A stretch of 60,146 bases of DNA from Sphaerosporella brunnea (taxonomy: Eukaryota; Ascomycota; Pezizomycetes; Pezizales; Pyronemataceae): NCBI GenBank assembly GCA_008704415.1, contig VXIS01000300.1, positions 1-60,146 of the forward strand, read 5' to 3'. Positions 13,592 to 25,608 of this stretch are shown one piece after another. Position 1 is the first letter of the stretch. Every line of letters starts with the position of its first letter. The notes beneath the pieces were generated by a model. That model searched no databases. It was not told where the DNA came from and saw nothing but the letters and a program-made list of their open reading frames with translations. Both the position numbers and the translations under genes were made by a program.

Positions 13592-16500
13592 TGTGACAAG
13601 TTATTGTGATGGCGTTGAGTTCCTGGAGAGCACAATGGCGCTGACGTTTAAAGCGGGGGTGGAGATCGTCGCAAATGCTGATGTATCTCTCGGAGGTGTA
13701 AACAGGGGTGTTTCAAGCGCCGACGGAGGTTCGAGAAAGGGTATCTGAAGGAGGTAAAGAGGAGGGGTTAAGAGAGAGCAGAGAACCTGTCCGGATGGGG
13801 TGCGAGAACGAAACGGGGGAGGCGATAAGTGGAAGTACCGCCAGGTAGTAAGGGGACGGGGGGGGGGGGTGGGATTCGGCGGAGTGGACTAAGAGGTAGA
13901 GTGCTGCTCAGTTAGTGCTGCTGGCGCCTTCAGTGATTTCAGCTTGGTAGGATGCACTGTAGAGTGCAAGGCACGAACAACCACGTCAGTAACGAGAGTC
14001 AGTCTTTGGAGTGGAGTTTTTGGCTAATGGCGCTGAGCCCGTGAAAGGAGAAGGTTGTTGAGTAGGGAGGGAATTGAATTTCTAGGGAGTTGGACTGGGC
14101 TGGCGGACTGGTGGTTGAACGAAACGCCCCAAGCACCAGGAGGGGGTGGTTAGTAAGCATTGGGCGCTAACGGGATTGGGAAGTGGGCCACAGAGCGGGA
14201 AAGGGAAAGGGATTGGGGATTTGTAGCGAAAAGCTGGGCCAGAAAATATGAAATGATTGGTGAAGCTCACCAAAACCCGTCAGGAGGAGATTGCGCACAG
14301 CCGATTATAAGGGCAGGGCGTGTGTCGTTTGCTGGGGTGCCCCGACCAACACGCTCTTGCCTGCTCAAGCTCTCAACAAACACAAACATGCTTGCTGCCC
14401 GGCCAGAGGTGCACAACGAGAGCAACCTCACGATCGATCGTCAGGGCCACCGGCCCACCGCGACCCAGCTAACCGCCAGCCGTGAACGGGAGGCCCCGAG
14501 CAAGCACGGTTCCCTTTTAAAGAGCAGTTATAGGGGCAACTAATCGTGGGGATCGATTGCAGCAATTTCTTTGCTATAGCTACCGGCAGAAAAGAGACTT
14601 TCCCACCAGAGGTAAAGCCACAACCCCGATATGCAGCATCCATATTTTCCCCTTGGTACCCAATGCAGCCTCCGGGCTTAGCACTGTCTCGCTGTTGCGC
14701 ACCGATATGATTCGGTCTCCGAGAGATGCCTCTGCGCGCGCCGCGGTGTGGTCGGCACCCCGGGGATGGGATATTTTTGGGCCGGAACGGGCAGGCAATT
14801 TCCGGGCTGAAACGCTCCAACCGTACGTTTTCCATCATGACACGTGTAGCAATCGGTTGACGCGGAAATTGAGGCGAAAGCTCCTCGTGCCTACTGTAAT
14901 ATGTACCCCGCGTTTAAAAGTTAGCCGCCACCACCACCTTGACTACCGCGCTTCTGGGCACTCACGGGCAAACCTCGCGGCTGGAAGCACAATCCTGCAT
15001 CCTCGTCGGACAAGGCGTTCTCGAGAGGCATACTTCGACCCCACTGCAAGGAACATATAGCAGCCATGTTAGCTTTCGCAAGGTCTGTACTATAAGTGCA
15101 TTGGATCAATATATCGGCAGCGCGGCACACCTTGACACTCCTAGGCTTCTCGAAGGCTGCTGTTCGCCTGCGGATGTCCCTCATGAATACGTGCGCCAGT
15201 ATCGCTCGACATTCGAGGCGTCGCGCTTTTCCATTGAGCTGCTTGCCGAGCCTGCGCCAAATATTTGGAGGAGCGGACATAGAGTACCTCGTGAACTGCA
15301 ATTGTTAGTTTGGCAGTGAACCACCACTGGTTAAAGTGTGCAGTGGAATAGTCCACGTCGTTCTTTTGAACGTCAACCCGCAAACTTGCGAGGGCGAGTA
15401 CAAGCCGTCTGGCAGGCTGGCTGCCACTGACACATTCACGGCGGTCCGCAATCTTTCTCGTTGTTAGAGGCTCTCTGTCAACTGACTGGAAGAGGCGTGA
15501 TTCCAATAGCTAAGTATCCCAGAGGTACCCGTTTTTAGGGACCTAGAGAGAAATCCTGCAGGAACTGACATTGCTATCACCAGAATGCTATGGTGACGGT
15601 TCATGATCCGGAGTCATCCCCATGTCACTCAGTGTCATCCTTGAGGTTGAAGATAAACGGCTGGATCTGGACTTCTCACCATCGATCCAAAGCAACTATT
15701 TCCCAGCCAGAAACCTACCTGATAGTGCACCTTTATGTCGCATGCAGATCTCTGGGAGGGGCTCGTTGCAGTTGTAAGGGAACGTATATACCCGTACACT
15801 ACGTGATGACAAATTCCCAGTGTTTGAGGGCTGAAACGCGGAGGTGTATCGGAGAGAGTCCTGCAAAACGGGATTCTCGATTGGGTCCGAACCATGGATT
15901 TTCCGTGGATTTCCGTTGCAGCTAGGGAACGTTACAGAGAGTTCCTGACGCGTCCCGTGGCAATTCAGTCCGCAGATATAATACGAGGGCTTTGGTGAGG
16001 CATAGAGCATAGTTCGTTGCGGTGTTATTTTACAAGGGTTGTTTCGCACTAACACGGGTCGTCGTTTTTCGTCGAGTGATACAACCAAGCGTTTTGTTCC
16101 GAGGTATCTATACATGCGTCGGAACTCACATTATCGTAGGTACAGTCGACTCTCCCTATGGGAATATTGCATATACAAGAATCTTGTCGTATACAAGAAT
16201 AATCTCCCGACAAGATTGCGGGCGATCGGCCCCGACCGAGTTTGTACGGGACAAGCCACTCTCTCTATAAGGATTCTCACTTGACAAGAATACGCCGTAT
16301 TCTTATAGAGAGAGAGTCGACTGTACTCTATGTACGGAGGCCTTTTTTTTTCCCCACATTTCTTAATTTGCGGGGACGGGTGGAGCCGGGTGAGGCGATG
16401 TGATCGGTACCAGACTTTTTTTGCAAACAGAATGGCTTTGCGTTGCAGTCAGTCGATGTTGTCGTACCAGTACACAGCATGTGAAAGTTGCGAAAGCGCA

Positions 16501-17504
16501 GAGGCGGCACCAACCCCACATTTTGATCGGCGGTGGAGTGTGCTATGTATCTATCACACACAACACACACACGTGCAGCGGGCTCGCCGATGCTTTGCGG
16601 GGATAAATATACAAGGTACACAAGGTACCAGGGCACACCGGTGTCCGGTGCGTCAGTCTGTATCACTCGATGGGTGCGACGGGGCATCGTGCGAGGAGTG
16701 TGTTCCGATGTCTGTTTGCAGGCGCCGGCTGTTCGAGTCTGAATTGGATGGATGGATGGACGCATGAAATCTCTGCGCTGCGGATGTTCTGATCGTGCGG
16801 CGGTGGAAAGCATTCCGCTGTTGGCCATCAAGGGGTGAGGAATTCCACTTTCCCTGTGCTCCGTGTACATATCTAGACTCGGTGGTTGACTTGAATGACG
16901 GCGGTTGTGCTGCAACTGGTGATGGTGGTTGTTGATGTTGTTGTTGTTGTTGTTGTTCCCATCGTACTCCAGGTGGCGTTCCCTTTTCGATCCTCATCGT
17001 TTTCTTGAGTCGCACAGCATCACCAGCTGTAGAGCAGGCGCACCAAGTCTCTTGGCTTGTCCATCCCCACCCCCCCCCCCATCTGCCTTTCTGGTTCCTG
17101 TAGGTCCTCCGCATCCAAAATCTCCACAAAAAAAAGCACTAAACCTTATCATCGCACAGCACTCCGTCGTCGTCGTCGTCGTCGTCTTCCGTCTCCCGCC
17201 CCGCGCACTTCACTATCCCGTCATCTCGTTCGCAAAGCCCACCACCCCGCCAAACCCGTCTTCCGTTTGCCCAGCCTCGACCGATCTCTCGGCCTGCCGG
17301 TCATTCGCACTTCCGCCATCGTCATTGGTCGCCCCGCCTCGCCCATCGCCTCGCCCATCGCCTCGCCTTCCGACAACAGCTGCCAGAGAACCCCCGTCTG
17401 CGAAAACTTCCATTTACCAAAACGTAAACACGCAGTCGACGACCACGACAGCCATTCGTTCTATACACGTGAAATCGATTAGCCGTTCATCGCGCTCAGT
17501 CCGG
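13592..17504. other. Long intergenic region between SCH9 and the Zn2Cys6 gene
   Basis: About 3.9 kb between two divergent genes. The SCH9-proximal part is C/T-rich on the coding strand (C10 run near 13860), as is usual for long fungal 5' leaders. Open frames here (the longest at 14557-15060 and 16328-16915) lack domains, run on both strands over the same bases, and are not convincing genes. A MITE lies at 16141-16325. Simple repeats occur at 16930-16955 (TTG units) and 17165-17187 (GTC units). Confidence 0.6.
16141..16325. mobile_element. TA-flanked MITE (pogo/Tc1-mariner type)
   Basis: A 185-bp element bounded by TA on both sides, with terminal inverted repeats beginning CAGTCGACTCTC at each end. 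There is no coding capacity. The subterminal region repeats CTTATAGAGAGAG-like and AAGAATCTTG-like segments in inverted orientation, so the single strand could fold almost end to end. Ends and TA duplication fit a non-autonomous derivative of a pogo/Fot1-like transposon; no autonomous partner is visible in the window. Confidence 0.8.
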
Positions 17505-20500
17505 ATGCAGCCGCCACAGTCCGAGATGTCGGCCGAGCACCATCGGGCCGAGAGTACTACGAGCACCACGTCCACAGAATTCAATGCCGCCGGCTCGGTG
17601 AGGGGAGAGAGTGCTGGGCGAGGTAGTACTTTCGGGGGTGCTGGCGGTGGTGGCGACAAGGAAACCGGCGCGACAGCAGGCACAGGCACAGGCACAGGCA
17701 CCGGCCAGAGCTTCCGCAGGTTTGCAAAAACCCCTCGTTGAGGAAGATGTGACAGTTCTAGAAGTGGATGGGATGTCTTGGTTTGGAGCGTACGTGCTGA
17801 CCGCCGGCTTACTTGCAGGCAACGTGCAGCACGAGCTTGCGAAGTGAGTATCCTCCTTCCATGTGTCGTCGCGCTCCGAGGCCCAACCTTTATCACGGAC
17901 TAGAGAGCGCTCCGAATTACCTTTGCCCGCAACTTGACATATTCGCTAACGATTGCCTTCTCCGCAACGTTTCAGACTTGCCATGCGCGAAAGGTACCGC
18001 GAATCTGTTTCGTCACCGCTCGAGCTTGCTAGCTAAAATTCTACCTAGGTTCGTTGTGACGCGGCGAGCTTAGGTGTGCCGTGTACGAACTGCGTCGCAT
18101 TCTCGATCGACTGCAAAATCCCAACACCGAAAAAGAAGAAGCTCGCCGGTAGGAAAGACGAATATGAGTACGTTGTCCTTGTTATCCGGGAGTGAACGGG
18201 CGACTGACTCACGGCACAGTGGTTATGCCAGGCGCGGTTCTACCATTGGGCCATCCCCTTCGCCGGTGGACGGCAATCCCATGAACTTCAATCGCACGCC
18301 GACAGCTACCGTTGCGCCGCACCTCGATGGCACGCCTCCGGTGAACTATCCCGACGCCAAATTCGCACAAGTCGCAACTGATTCCGGGACATATACGCAG
18401 TTTATGAGGCCGAAGTTTGCTCGCGCTCCAATAAAAGAGGCGGGAAGGGTAGCATACTTAGGTTGGAATCAATAACTGTTCGTTCTATTGGAGGGTGGTT
18501 CTGACAGCCTTTCGCAGGCGAATCGTCAAATCTGAGTCTGCTGGTGCAAGACAAGCATGGATCGACCGACGTTGTTCACTATCCTCTACCGGAGAATATT
18601 CGTGGGACCCGGGCGCGACTGACGGAGTTGGATACCATCGAGATTGATATCCTGCATCAGCGAGGAGCATTCCTGTTGCCACCGAGAGCTCTTTGCGACG
18701 AACTCGTGGAAGCATTCTTCAAGTGGGTTGCCCCGATAGTGCCAGTTATCAACCGGAGCAGGTTCATGCGAAGATACCGGGACCCCAAAAATCCACCATC
18801 ACTACTGCTACTGCAGAGTGTATTGCTGGCCGGATCTCGCGTTTGCGACAATCCCCAATTGAAGGATCCAACTGGTTCCACGACGCCGGCGGCAATGACT
18901 TTTTACAAGAGAGCAAAGGCGCTGTATGACGCCAACTACGAGGATGATCGTGTCACTATCGTACAGAGCTTAGTCCTGATGGGGTGGTACTGGGAAGGCC
19001 CAGAAGGTATTGCCATTGTGGTTTGCGGCGAAGATAATGGTCTGACCGCTGTTCAGATGTCACGAAAAATGTCTTTTACTGGAGTCGAGTAGCAACCATC
19101 GTTGCGCAAGGGTCTGGTATGCACAGAAGTGTGGAACACTCACAGCTGAGCCAGGCGGACAAGAGATTGTGGAAACGGATCTGGTGGACATTGTTTACTC
19201 GGGATCGGTCGGTAGCTGTAGCGCTGGGTCGACCGGTACACATCAATACGGACGACTCGGACGTGGAAATGGTGACGGAAGAGGATTTCCTCGACGATGA
19301 GCCTGGTTTTCCTGCTGAATATCCCCCAGATCCACTGCACGTGCAGTTCTTCCTTCACCATGTGAAGCTCTGTGAGATTATGGGATTAGTGCTGGCCCAG
19401 CAATACTCGGTCGCTTCCAAAGGGCGGCGGAATAACCAAATCGACCTGATGCAGAGTGATTTAGCTTTGGCGGATTGGATGGTTCATGTGCCGCCAGAAA
19501 TGCGGTACCACGTGGAAGACAAGTCAAGACAGAACTTTTGGGCGGCATTGCTCAACTCGACTTACTAGTGAGTAATGCTCTGTTTCATTCTTACTAGGCA
19601 GTAGGACTGATCTTGTGTGACCAGCACAACCCTCTGCTTGCTCCACCGTGCACACATGCCTCCTGCAATATCCACAAATAGCGATCAGCCGGTGGATGAG
19701 CATCAATATCCTTCACGCGCCATCGCTTTCCGTGCCGCTCACGGTATCACCTCAATCGTTGACAATCTGGTGCAGCACGACCAATTGAAATATTGCCCCG
19801 CTTTTATGTAACTCGCCGCAAATATCACAGGAGCGATTCCATACTGACAATGTAAACAGTGTCTACAGTTTGTTTTCTGCACTGATCATGCACGTGTACC
19901 AGATGCGCTCGACCAATTCTCAGGTGGTTGCAGAAACGCGTGAGCGGATGCGTAAATGCATGGATGCACTCCAGCAGGTTTCGCGGGTATGGATTGTAGC
20001 CAAGATGGTCTACACTCTGTTCGAGTCAATCTTGGGGAACAAGGCGCTGGAAGACCGGTTACACAAATCCGCCGCGCGGCGCCATCACCCCCGACGACCT
20101 AATCCTAATGTTAATATGAACGGTGTGCAAACGTCGGGCACCACCGAGCCCATCAAGCGCAAGTTCGATGAAATGGATCTTGGATCTATGTCTAGCGGTC
20201 CAGTTCCTACGATGTCTTACGAACGTTCACGCCCTCAAACCCCCGCACCAACTCCAGCGCCCATCTCTTCGAGTGGTGATGTGCCCATGACCGCACCTGG
20301 CCCCACAACACCCGGCCAGCATCTACGCGACAGCTTCATGACTGGCATGCCTCCACGGACCCGTCCGACGTCGCCGCTCAATCCTTCTCTCTCGGTACCT
20401 GCCACCCCGCAAGATCTATACCTCGTCACGGCGCCGGATACGCACATCTCGCAGAGCCTGTGGGAGAACTTCCAGCCGAACCAGCTGTTCCCCGACGACT

Positions 20501-20784
20501 CTGGGCTGTCATATTTCTCGCCACCACCGCCGGGACACAACCCCGCACTCGATCCGGTGCTGCAACAGCAGGGGGTCGGCACCATGGGCATGGACACGAC
20601 GATGCAGATGATGAACCAAGACAGCAGCAAGCAGTGGACTACAGCCCCGGAGTTCGACTCTATGGCGCCGGATATGGGCCTCGGAAGCTCGCCAGATGAT
20701 ACATGGAGCAATAGCAGTACGGGTGGCGTGGCACCGACTACACTCAATGTTGAGGATTGGTGGGGATTCCTGGGCTTGCGATGA
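17505..20784 (+). CDS. farB: Zn2Cys6 transcription factor, CTF1-beta/FarB type
   Basis: Nine exons: 17505-17719, 17819-17843, 17976-17993, 18049-18167, 18220-18461, 18518-19006, 19057-19567, 19625-19807 and 19860-20784, giving 908 residues. The zinc cluster cysteines are C79, C82, C89, C98, C101 and C108 (C-x2-C-x6-C-x8-C-x2-C-x6-C), followed by a KKKK basic stretch. It is assembled from four exons, one of only 18 nt. The fungal middle homology region follows, with YLGESSNLSLLVQD, ALCDELVEAFFKW and RIWWTLFTRDRSVAVALGRP. The C-terminus is Pro/Ser/Met/Gln-rich and ends in an acidic, tryptophan-containing tail (a likely activation region). This family activates cutinase and fatty-acid beta-oxidation genes from CCTCGG-type sites. 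The start MQPPQSEMSAEH was chosen as the first in-frame ATG after an A/C-rich leader. Confidence 0.88.
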
Positions 20785-21084
20785 TTGTTTGCTTTTGGAG
20801 GATTGTGGTTGCTAATGTGCTGCTCCCTTACTGTGTGTGATAGGTTTAATTTCTTTGGGCTGAATGGAGAGTTGGGACCGGTGCCGTAGGCGCGAGAGGA
20901 AGGGAGTGATATATCCTGGGTGATTTTTTGATTATTTTTTTTCTTTTGGTCATGTAATTGGCGTAGCTGTCGTTATCAAGATTTACCCACTGTTGATTTT
21001 TTTTTGGTTGCCGGATGCAATAAAGAGGTTGCATGATGAGGGGCGGTAGCACAAAATAGTTTATGTGGAGTTGTTAATATAGCG

Positions 21085-21155
21085 GCTCTGGTGGCTTAGC
21101 GGTAAAGCGCTTCACTAGTAATGAAGAGATCCCCGGTTCAAGTCCGGGTCGGAGC
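21085..21155 (+). tRNA. tRNA-Thr (AGU)
   Basis: A 71-nt cloverleaf: a 7-bp acceptor stem (GCTCTGG/TCGGAGC), a D arm GCTT..AAGC, and an anticodon stem CTTCA/TGAAG with loop CTAGTAA, so the anticodon is AGU and it reads ACU threonine codons after inosine modification. The T arm is CCCGG-TTCAAGT-CCGGG. No intron. A T7 run about 15 nt downstream is the Pol III terminator. It lies 300 bp downstream of the regulator gene on the same strand. Confidence 0.95.
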
Positions 21156-22736
21156 TTGTTTAATTATCTTTTTTTATTTTGCACTTGTTTTAGATAGAGT
21201 ATTGGTTTGAGGAGGGAGGAAGTATTTTAGTTTTGGTTTTTGTGAGTGCTCCTCCTTCCTTCTTCTAGGAAGTGTCATGTAGATCGTGGATCGGCCTTAA
21301 GGATTCGGGTTGGTGGTGGTGACTGGAGGTATGATTGCACGATACATTCATATCGCTTTAGATCTCTAAAGGGGGATGTTGTAAAGGGAATTGCATCTAG
21401 TGGATGATAGTGGGTTGTTGCGGACTCAGATTGAGGGGGTGCAAAGCGAGGATACTGGTTGGATGCTAAGGCTTGCTGTTTGCTGTTTGCTGTTTATCCA
21501 TACGGCAATGTTGGCTACAAACATTAACTCCGTCGTTCTCTACTGTAGCGAGCAAGGTCCGCGGTCACCACCGATGCATATGGTTCATCAGGTGGCACCG
21601 AGTGATACACGGTGAAGACGTCTGGCGTCCGCGGCCCCCTTTTTTTCGCGGCCACGTCCGCTCTGACAATCCGTTGCTGCCACGAATTGGCGATATCGTC
21701 AGCTCTCAGCTCGGCCTTTACGGTTATGGCATACATCCTGAGCGTCATTTTGATATTTGAATAGAGGACGGTATTTTTATATGCAAGGAGCAATCCCGCA
21801 TCAGTACAGTATCGAAGTTTCGAAAACTGAATTGAGTGCGATTCCAAAAAAAAAAAAAAAAAATAGAAAAAAATATACTGTAGCGAGCAGTGTGGACAGA
21901 CTGGACAGTACGTAATCGGTAATCCGGCCTTGTACATACTTGAAATTCATACCTAAACGTAAGCGCAATCCGGGTCATAGAGACGGGTGCTAATGTGGTC
22001 TACGGACCATCAACTTCCAGACTGCCCGCAGGTCCCGCCTCAATTCCTCCGCCCCTAGCAGCACGACGGAGAGGCGCCCAATAATGGCAGGCAAAACGCC
22101 GTGTAACCGTGTCCTGTTCTGCGTCACCTTCACATTCCTCTTCCTCAGAATCGCCTATCACACTCCTCTGCTTCGTCCTCTGTATCTGCTTCAGCGTAGT
22201 TGATTGCAGCCTGAGTACCGGTGCCCAAGCGTGTACACGATACCCTTCGCTACGCTCTCTGCTGGTTCCTTGCTCTGTGGCTCGCGCCTGAATTCTCTGA
22301 GGTGGTTCACCGTAAAAATCAATGGCCAGGTGAATAATTTCATTGGAAAGGAATCAGCGTCCTCAAACCGATCGGAAAATGCACGATTCAGGATTGTGAA
22401 GGCGGGGACAGTGTAGTGTTCAATGTAAGGGTGTTTGGCGGGCGTTCATGCCAATGGAGCTGCCCCGCCGCTGAGAGGGTTCTTTTCACTTCCAGGTTCT
22501 CACTCGCCATTCTTCGTTACACTTCCCACTCCTTCTCACCACCAAGTGAGTCCGTACTTCTAAAAATGTAGGTAATTTCCTTTTGTACTAGGCAATTATC
22601 CAGCAATCCGGGCACCGCACTTGCAAAAATTCCGGTAATTCGGTAGGGGGGGGGGAGGGCTGTACTATCCACACTACTCGGTACAGTAATAATCTAGGTA
22701 GAAAAAAGAATGATCATCCAAAAGATGGAGAAAAAA
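21156..22736. other. Non-coding stretch, tRNA to 5S
   Basis: I see no supported protein gene. A run of 18 A lies at 21846-21863, and the palindrome arm ends at 22299. The open frames at 21391-21760 and 22109-22291 overlap each other or lack any domain. Confidence 0.5.
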
Positions 22737-22851
22737 CTACAGTACGGGGGATTCCCATGTGGTCACCCACCATAGTACTAACCTCGCGATACCATGCTTA
22801 ACTAGGGCTGAGCGGACGGGAAGCCGTGTTTTCATGGTTCTATGACCGTAG
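22737..22851 (-). rRNA. 5S rRNA gene
   Basis: Read on the minus strand, the sequence carries the fungal 5S signatures: a 5' CTACGGTCATAG closing with a 3' ACTGTAG in helix I, GGCTTCCCGTCCGCTCAGCC around loop B/C, GTTAAGC (C-box region), GAGGTTAGTA and GGGTGGGTGACCAC. The length is about 115-117 nt. It is followed on that strand by a T6 terminator (TTTTTTC at 22731-22736 on the plus strand as A6). A single dispersed 5S gene is usual in Pezizomycotina. A decayed second copy lies at 55825. Confidence 0.9.
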
Positions 22852-25205
22852 CTGAGAGTGTACAAATATTGTGCAATCTGACAGTTCTTGCTTTTTGAAT
22901 TCATCAGTCTGCAGCTACAGCGAATGAATGCCTCCAGGTCGTGGACGATCTAGCATTAGAGACAAAGTTGAATGAGGCAGCATCGATACCGATCCCGTAG
23001 AAATGCAAGAATACTATTCAGCATAAATAACTGCGGTATTTCAAAGAAATGCACGGCCTCTCACCTCCACAACACAGCATCCCACTAAATATATCATACA
23101 GATATGACCGAGCCCCTTTCTTGCCAGTACGTATATACTCTTTCTCTAATCGTCCGAAAAAGTGCAGGTCGGGGCTTATTCAGCATTGTCCTTTGAACCG
23201 GGGGATCTATTCGTTACCAGTGAAGCGCTTTACCACCAGAGCGAGTGATACGGATACAAACACCTAGACATGGACGCTTAAGGCAAAGGAGATTTTAAGG
23301 CATCAAATTTCTCTCTTTGCAGCCAGCTCCAGCAAAGTTACAAATATTCCTGCCTGTAACTAAGAGTATTCAACCCGATTAGTTTTCCATACCTTGAAAA
23401 CTGATAGGTATAACATACAGACATTGACTACTCTTTCAGGGCCAGACCTCGTGGGAGGGGGGGGGGGGGGCAAGGCAAGGGAGTTAGAATTCCCCTTGCG
23501 TCAACCGCGCCGATCATGACGCAAGACAAGTACTGGCAGGCAGGCATCTTCAATACAGATGGCCAGGCTGAGCACGCCTAATGACCCCGCGAATGCATGC
23601 TCTTCCACAGGACCCAACTGCGATGTTCCCAGATCCATCATTCCGTTTCTCGGTGAGAGGATATACCAACAACACTTGCTGATGGGGGTTGTGGTGGGTC
23701 ATTTTGGAGGGTACTAGTAGGAAGCGTCACGTCACGTCAATGTGTGTAGGGAGAGGGGGGGGGGGGGCTTTTGCGCCGAGGTGATTTTTCTTCCCACTCA
23801 CCAAACTTCCTTAACTTCGAGCATAAATTTAGGTGATGCAACCACGGGGCCCTTACATACCATCCTCTCTGATCATGAGCGGTACAGTGCAGTACAGTAG
23901 TGCGGAGCGGGTCTGCAAAGGCAGCATTCACAGTTGTCTCTGAGCTGCGGACCCCCCAGCTCGCATCTAGCTCCTCACCCTCCCTTCCATCCGCAAGTTA
24001 CCGATTAATCACCATATTCCAGACATTCACTTCTTGCAACGTATCTCAACCCTTGACCTCGTCGTCGTCGTTGACACAAAATGGGGGGTACTCAATCCGG
24101 GGGCACGGCCTTGAAACACTTCAGTCCCTAAACCCGGACAACGCAGACGCAGGTGTGCATTGACAAACCTGTGCCCGCGAGAGCTGAGGGGCTGGCTGGC
24201 ATTTATGTAGACAATCTGGCTATGAAGTCAAAAATCGAAAATATTTTTTGAGTCTTTGCCCTCGCCGGCGATCTTGCCTTGCGGTTCACCTGCTATCCGC
24301 ACTCTTTATAGTAACAGTTACCATTGTTGAGACTCTAAGCAGCGGCGAGGCTGAGGGCTTGACGAAATTTCTGATATTTGCGACACCCAGGCTGCTAAGC
24401 ATGGATTCACAATGGTGTTTGCCACTGAAGGACCACTCCCACTTTCTCCGGGCGTCTTCGGTGAGCTAGCTCCACCCCTTCCCGTCCTCTACCCGCCTGT
24501 CGGATATCTTCTCCTCCACCAGTTTCCAGAGCTCGCGATTGACTATGACGACATCATCTTTTCCGTCAAGGAAATAACCTAGAAGATCGTCCAGGGGCGC
24601 TTAACTCATTTCCTGCTTCATCTTTGGAGGGTCGAACACTGTCAACGAAAGGGTATTCTTGAGAAACCTCAATATATCCGAAGCCCCCTCGACGTATTGG
24701 GTGGTAAGACTAAACCATTGTATGAACGCCGCAATGGGGCTGCTCTGATATATCACCGCAAAACCTAAGCTACCATGGGAAAGGCGCCTCGAGTTAATTG
24801 ACAAGTCGCGGTGACTAGATGGTTGTAGGCGCCGCGCAAGGGCCGAGGAGGACACGGCAACGGGATGCCCATCGGCTGCGGTCCCGCCTAGGGAGACGCG
24901 ATACCTTCCGGCCGTACGCCCGGCGATCCATGGGATCCCTAGGGAGCCCGACGCCTACGTGCCGTAGGCCCACGACGCCAAGCAGAACCCGAGGACGCGT
25001 GCACCACCGTGACTGGTTCCCGGTATGACCGCCCGACGAGGCAACCTGCCTATATCGTAGGCGATTGGGTGCTACCAGACTCAATCAGGGATGCGGCGAC
25101 CGACGATGGGACATTCAGCGACGACGGGAGCTAGCCCGGAATAACAAAACTGTATCTGGGTGGCATTGCACTAAATTCCCTGCTTTGGAGCACAAAACAC
25201 AACTC
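22852..25205. other. Gene-poor stretch with repeats
   Basis: No convincing protein gene. It includes G-runs of 12 or more at 23458 and 23756, a truncated tRNA (23193-23242) and a G+C-rich island at about 24815-25080 that is open in opposing frames but has no recognisable domain. A short frame starting at ATG 24081 (MGGTQSGGTALKHF) resembles a gene start but stops after 16 codons. Confidence 0.45.
23193..23242 (-). pseudogene. Truncated tRNA-Thr-like sequence
   Basis: On the minus strand it begins GCTCTGGTGG and continues directly into TAAAGCGCTTCACTGGTAAC, so most of the D arm (CTTAGCG) is missing. The anticodon stem is damaged; the loop would read GGU instead of AGU. The TTCAA of the T arm survives but the 3' acceptor does not. 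It is a decayed relative of the tRNA-Thr genes at 21085, 25206 and 29177. Like the copy at 29177, it is preceded by TATCACTC. Confidence 0.75.
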
Positions 25206-25276
25206 GCTCTGGTGGCTTAGCGGTAAAGCGCTTCACTAGTAATGAAGAGATCCCCGGTTCAAGTCCGGGTCGGAGC
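25206..25276 (+). tRNA. tRNA-Thr (AGU), second copy
   Basis: Identical over all 71 nt to the gene at 21085, with an intact cloverleaf and anticodon AGU. The 3' flank differs from that copy: there is no T-run directly downstream, and the first T5 comes about 33 nt later inside an imperfect inverted repeat (25286-25388). Confidence 0.93.
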
Positions 25277-25285
25277 TTGGGACTT

Positions 25286-25388
25286 AGACACACTTTCTTG
25301 TGCACAACTTTTTGTAGCCTCGTTTTTTTCCAGCTTTCCGGGAAAGTAAGGTGGAGAAAAGTTGTTTTTCCGGGTTGGGGGTGTGTCT
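25286..25388. repeat. Imperfect inverted repeat beside a tRNA gene
   Basis: Outer arms AGACACAC / GTGTGTCT and inner arms CAACTTTT / AAAAGTTG frame about 100 bp, starting 10 bp after the tRNA-Thr gene. It could be a small tRNA-adjacent MITE, or an extended Pol III terminator hairpin. There is no coding capacity. Confidence 0.45.
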
Positions 25389-25608
25389 GACCGGTGCTTC
25401 CCTCTCAACAGCTAAGAAAGCTGATGGATTGATTTGTTTCAACACCGCCTCAGATAGTAGTTTTCGAATCGGAGCTTAAATTTAAGTAGCCTGTAAAAAG
25501 CAATTGCGATGGTAAGCGCATACAAACTAGCTATTGTCCGAAGGTGTGCATGCATGATCTACCAAAGGTCGAGCTTAACTAAAAGCCGGACCGAGTGACG
25601 GTAATTTG

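Larger units (their letters stand above)
11150..22299. repeat. Right arm of the 22.3-kb palindrome (reference copy)
   Basis: This arm is continuous with the unique sequence that follows. It carries unbroken reading frames for both protein genes, so it is probably the true genomic copy. It contains SCH9 (minus strand), a MITE, the Zn2Cys6 regulator (plus strand) and a tRNA-Thr gene. Homology to the left arm ends, as far as the window shows, at 22299. Confidence 0.97.

Noticed and set aside
14557..15060. 167-codon frame between SCH9 and the regulator gene
   Set aside because: No domain, opposing frames over the same bases, and no start or splice context.
23458..23470. Long G-runs here and at 23756, 55177 and 57095
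   Set aside because: Simple homopolymers; not G-quadruplex arrays with regular loops, and prone to length error.
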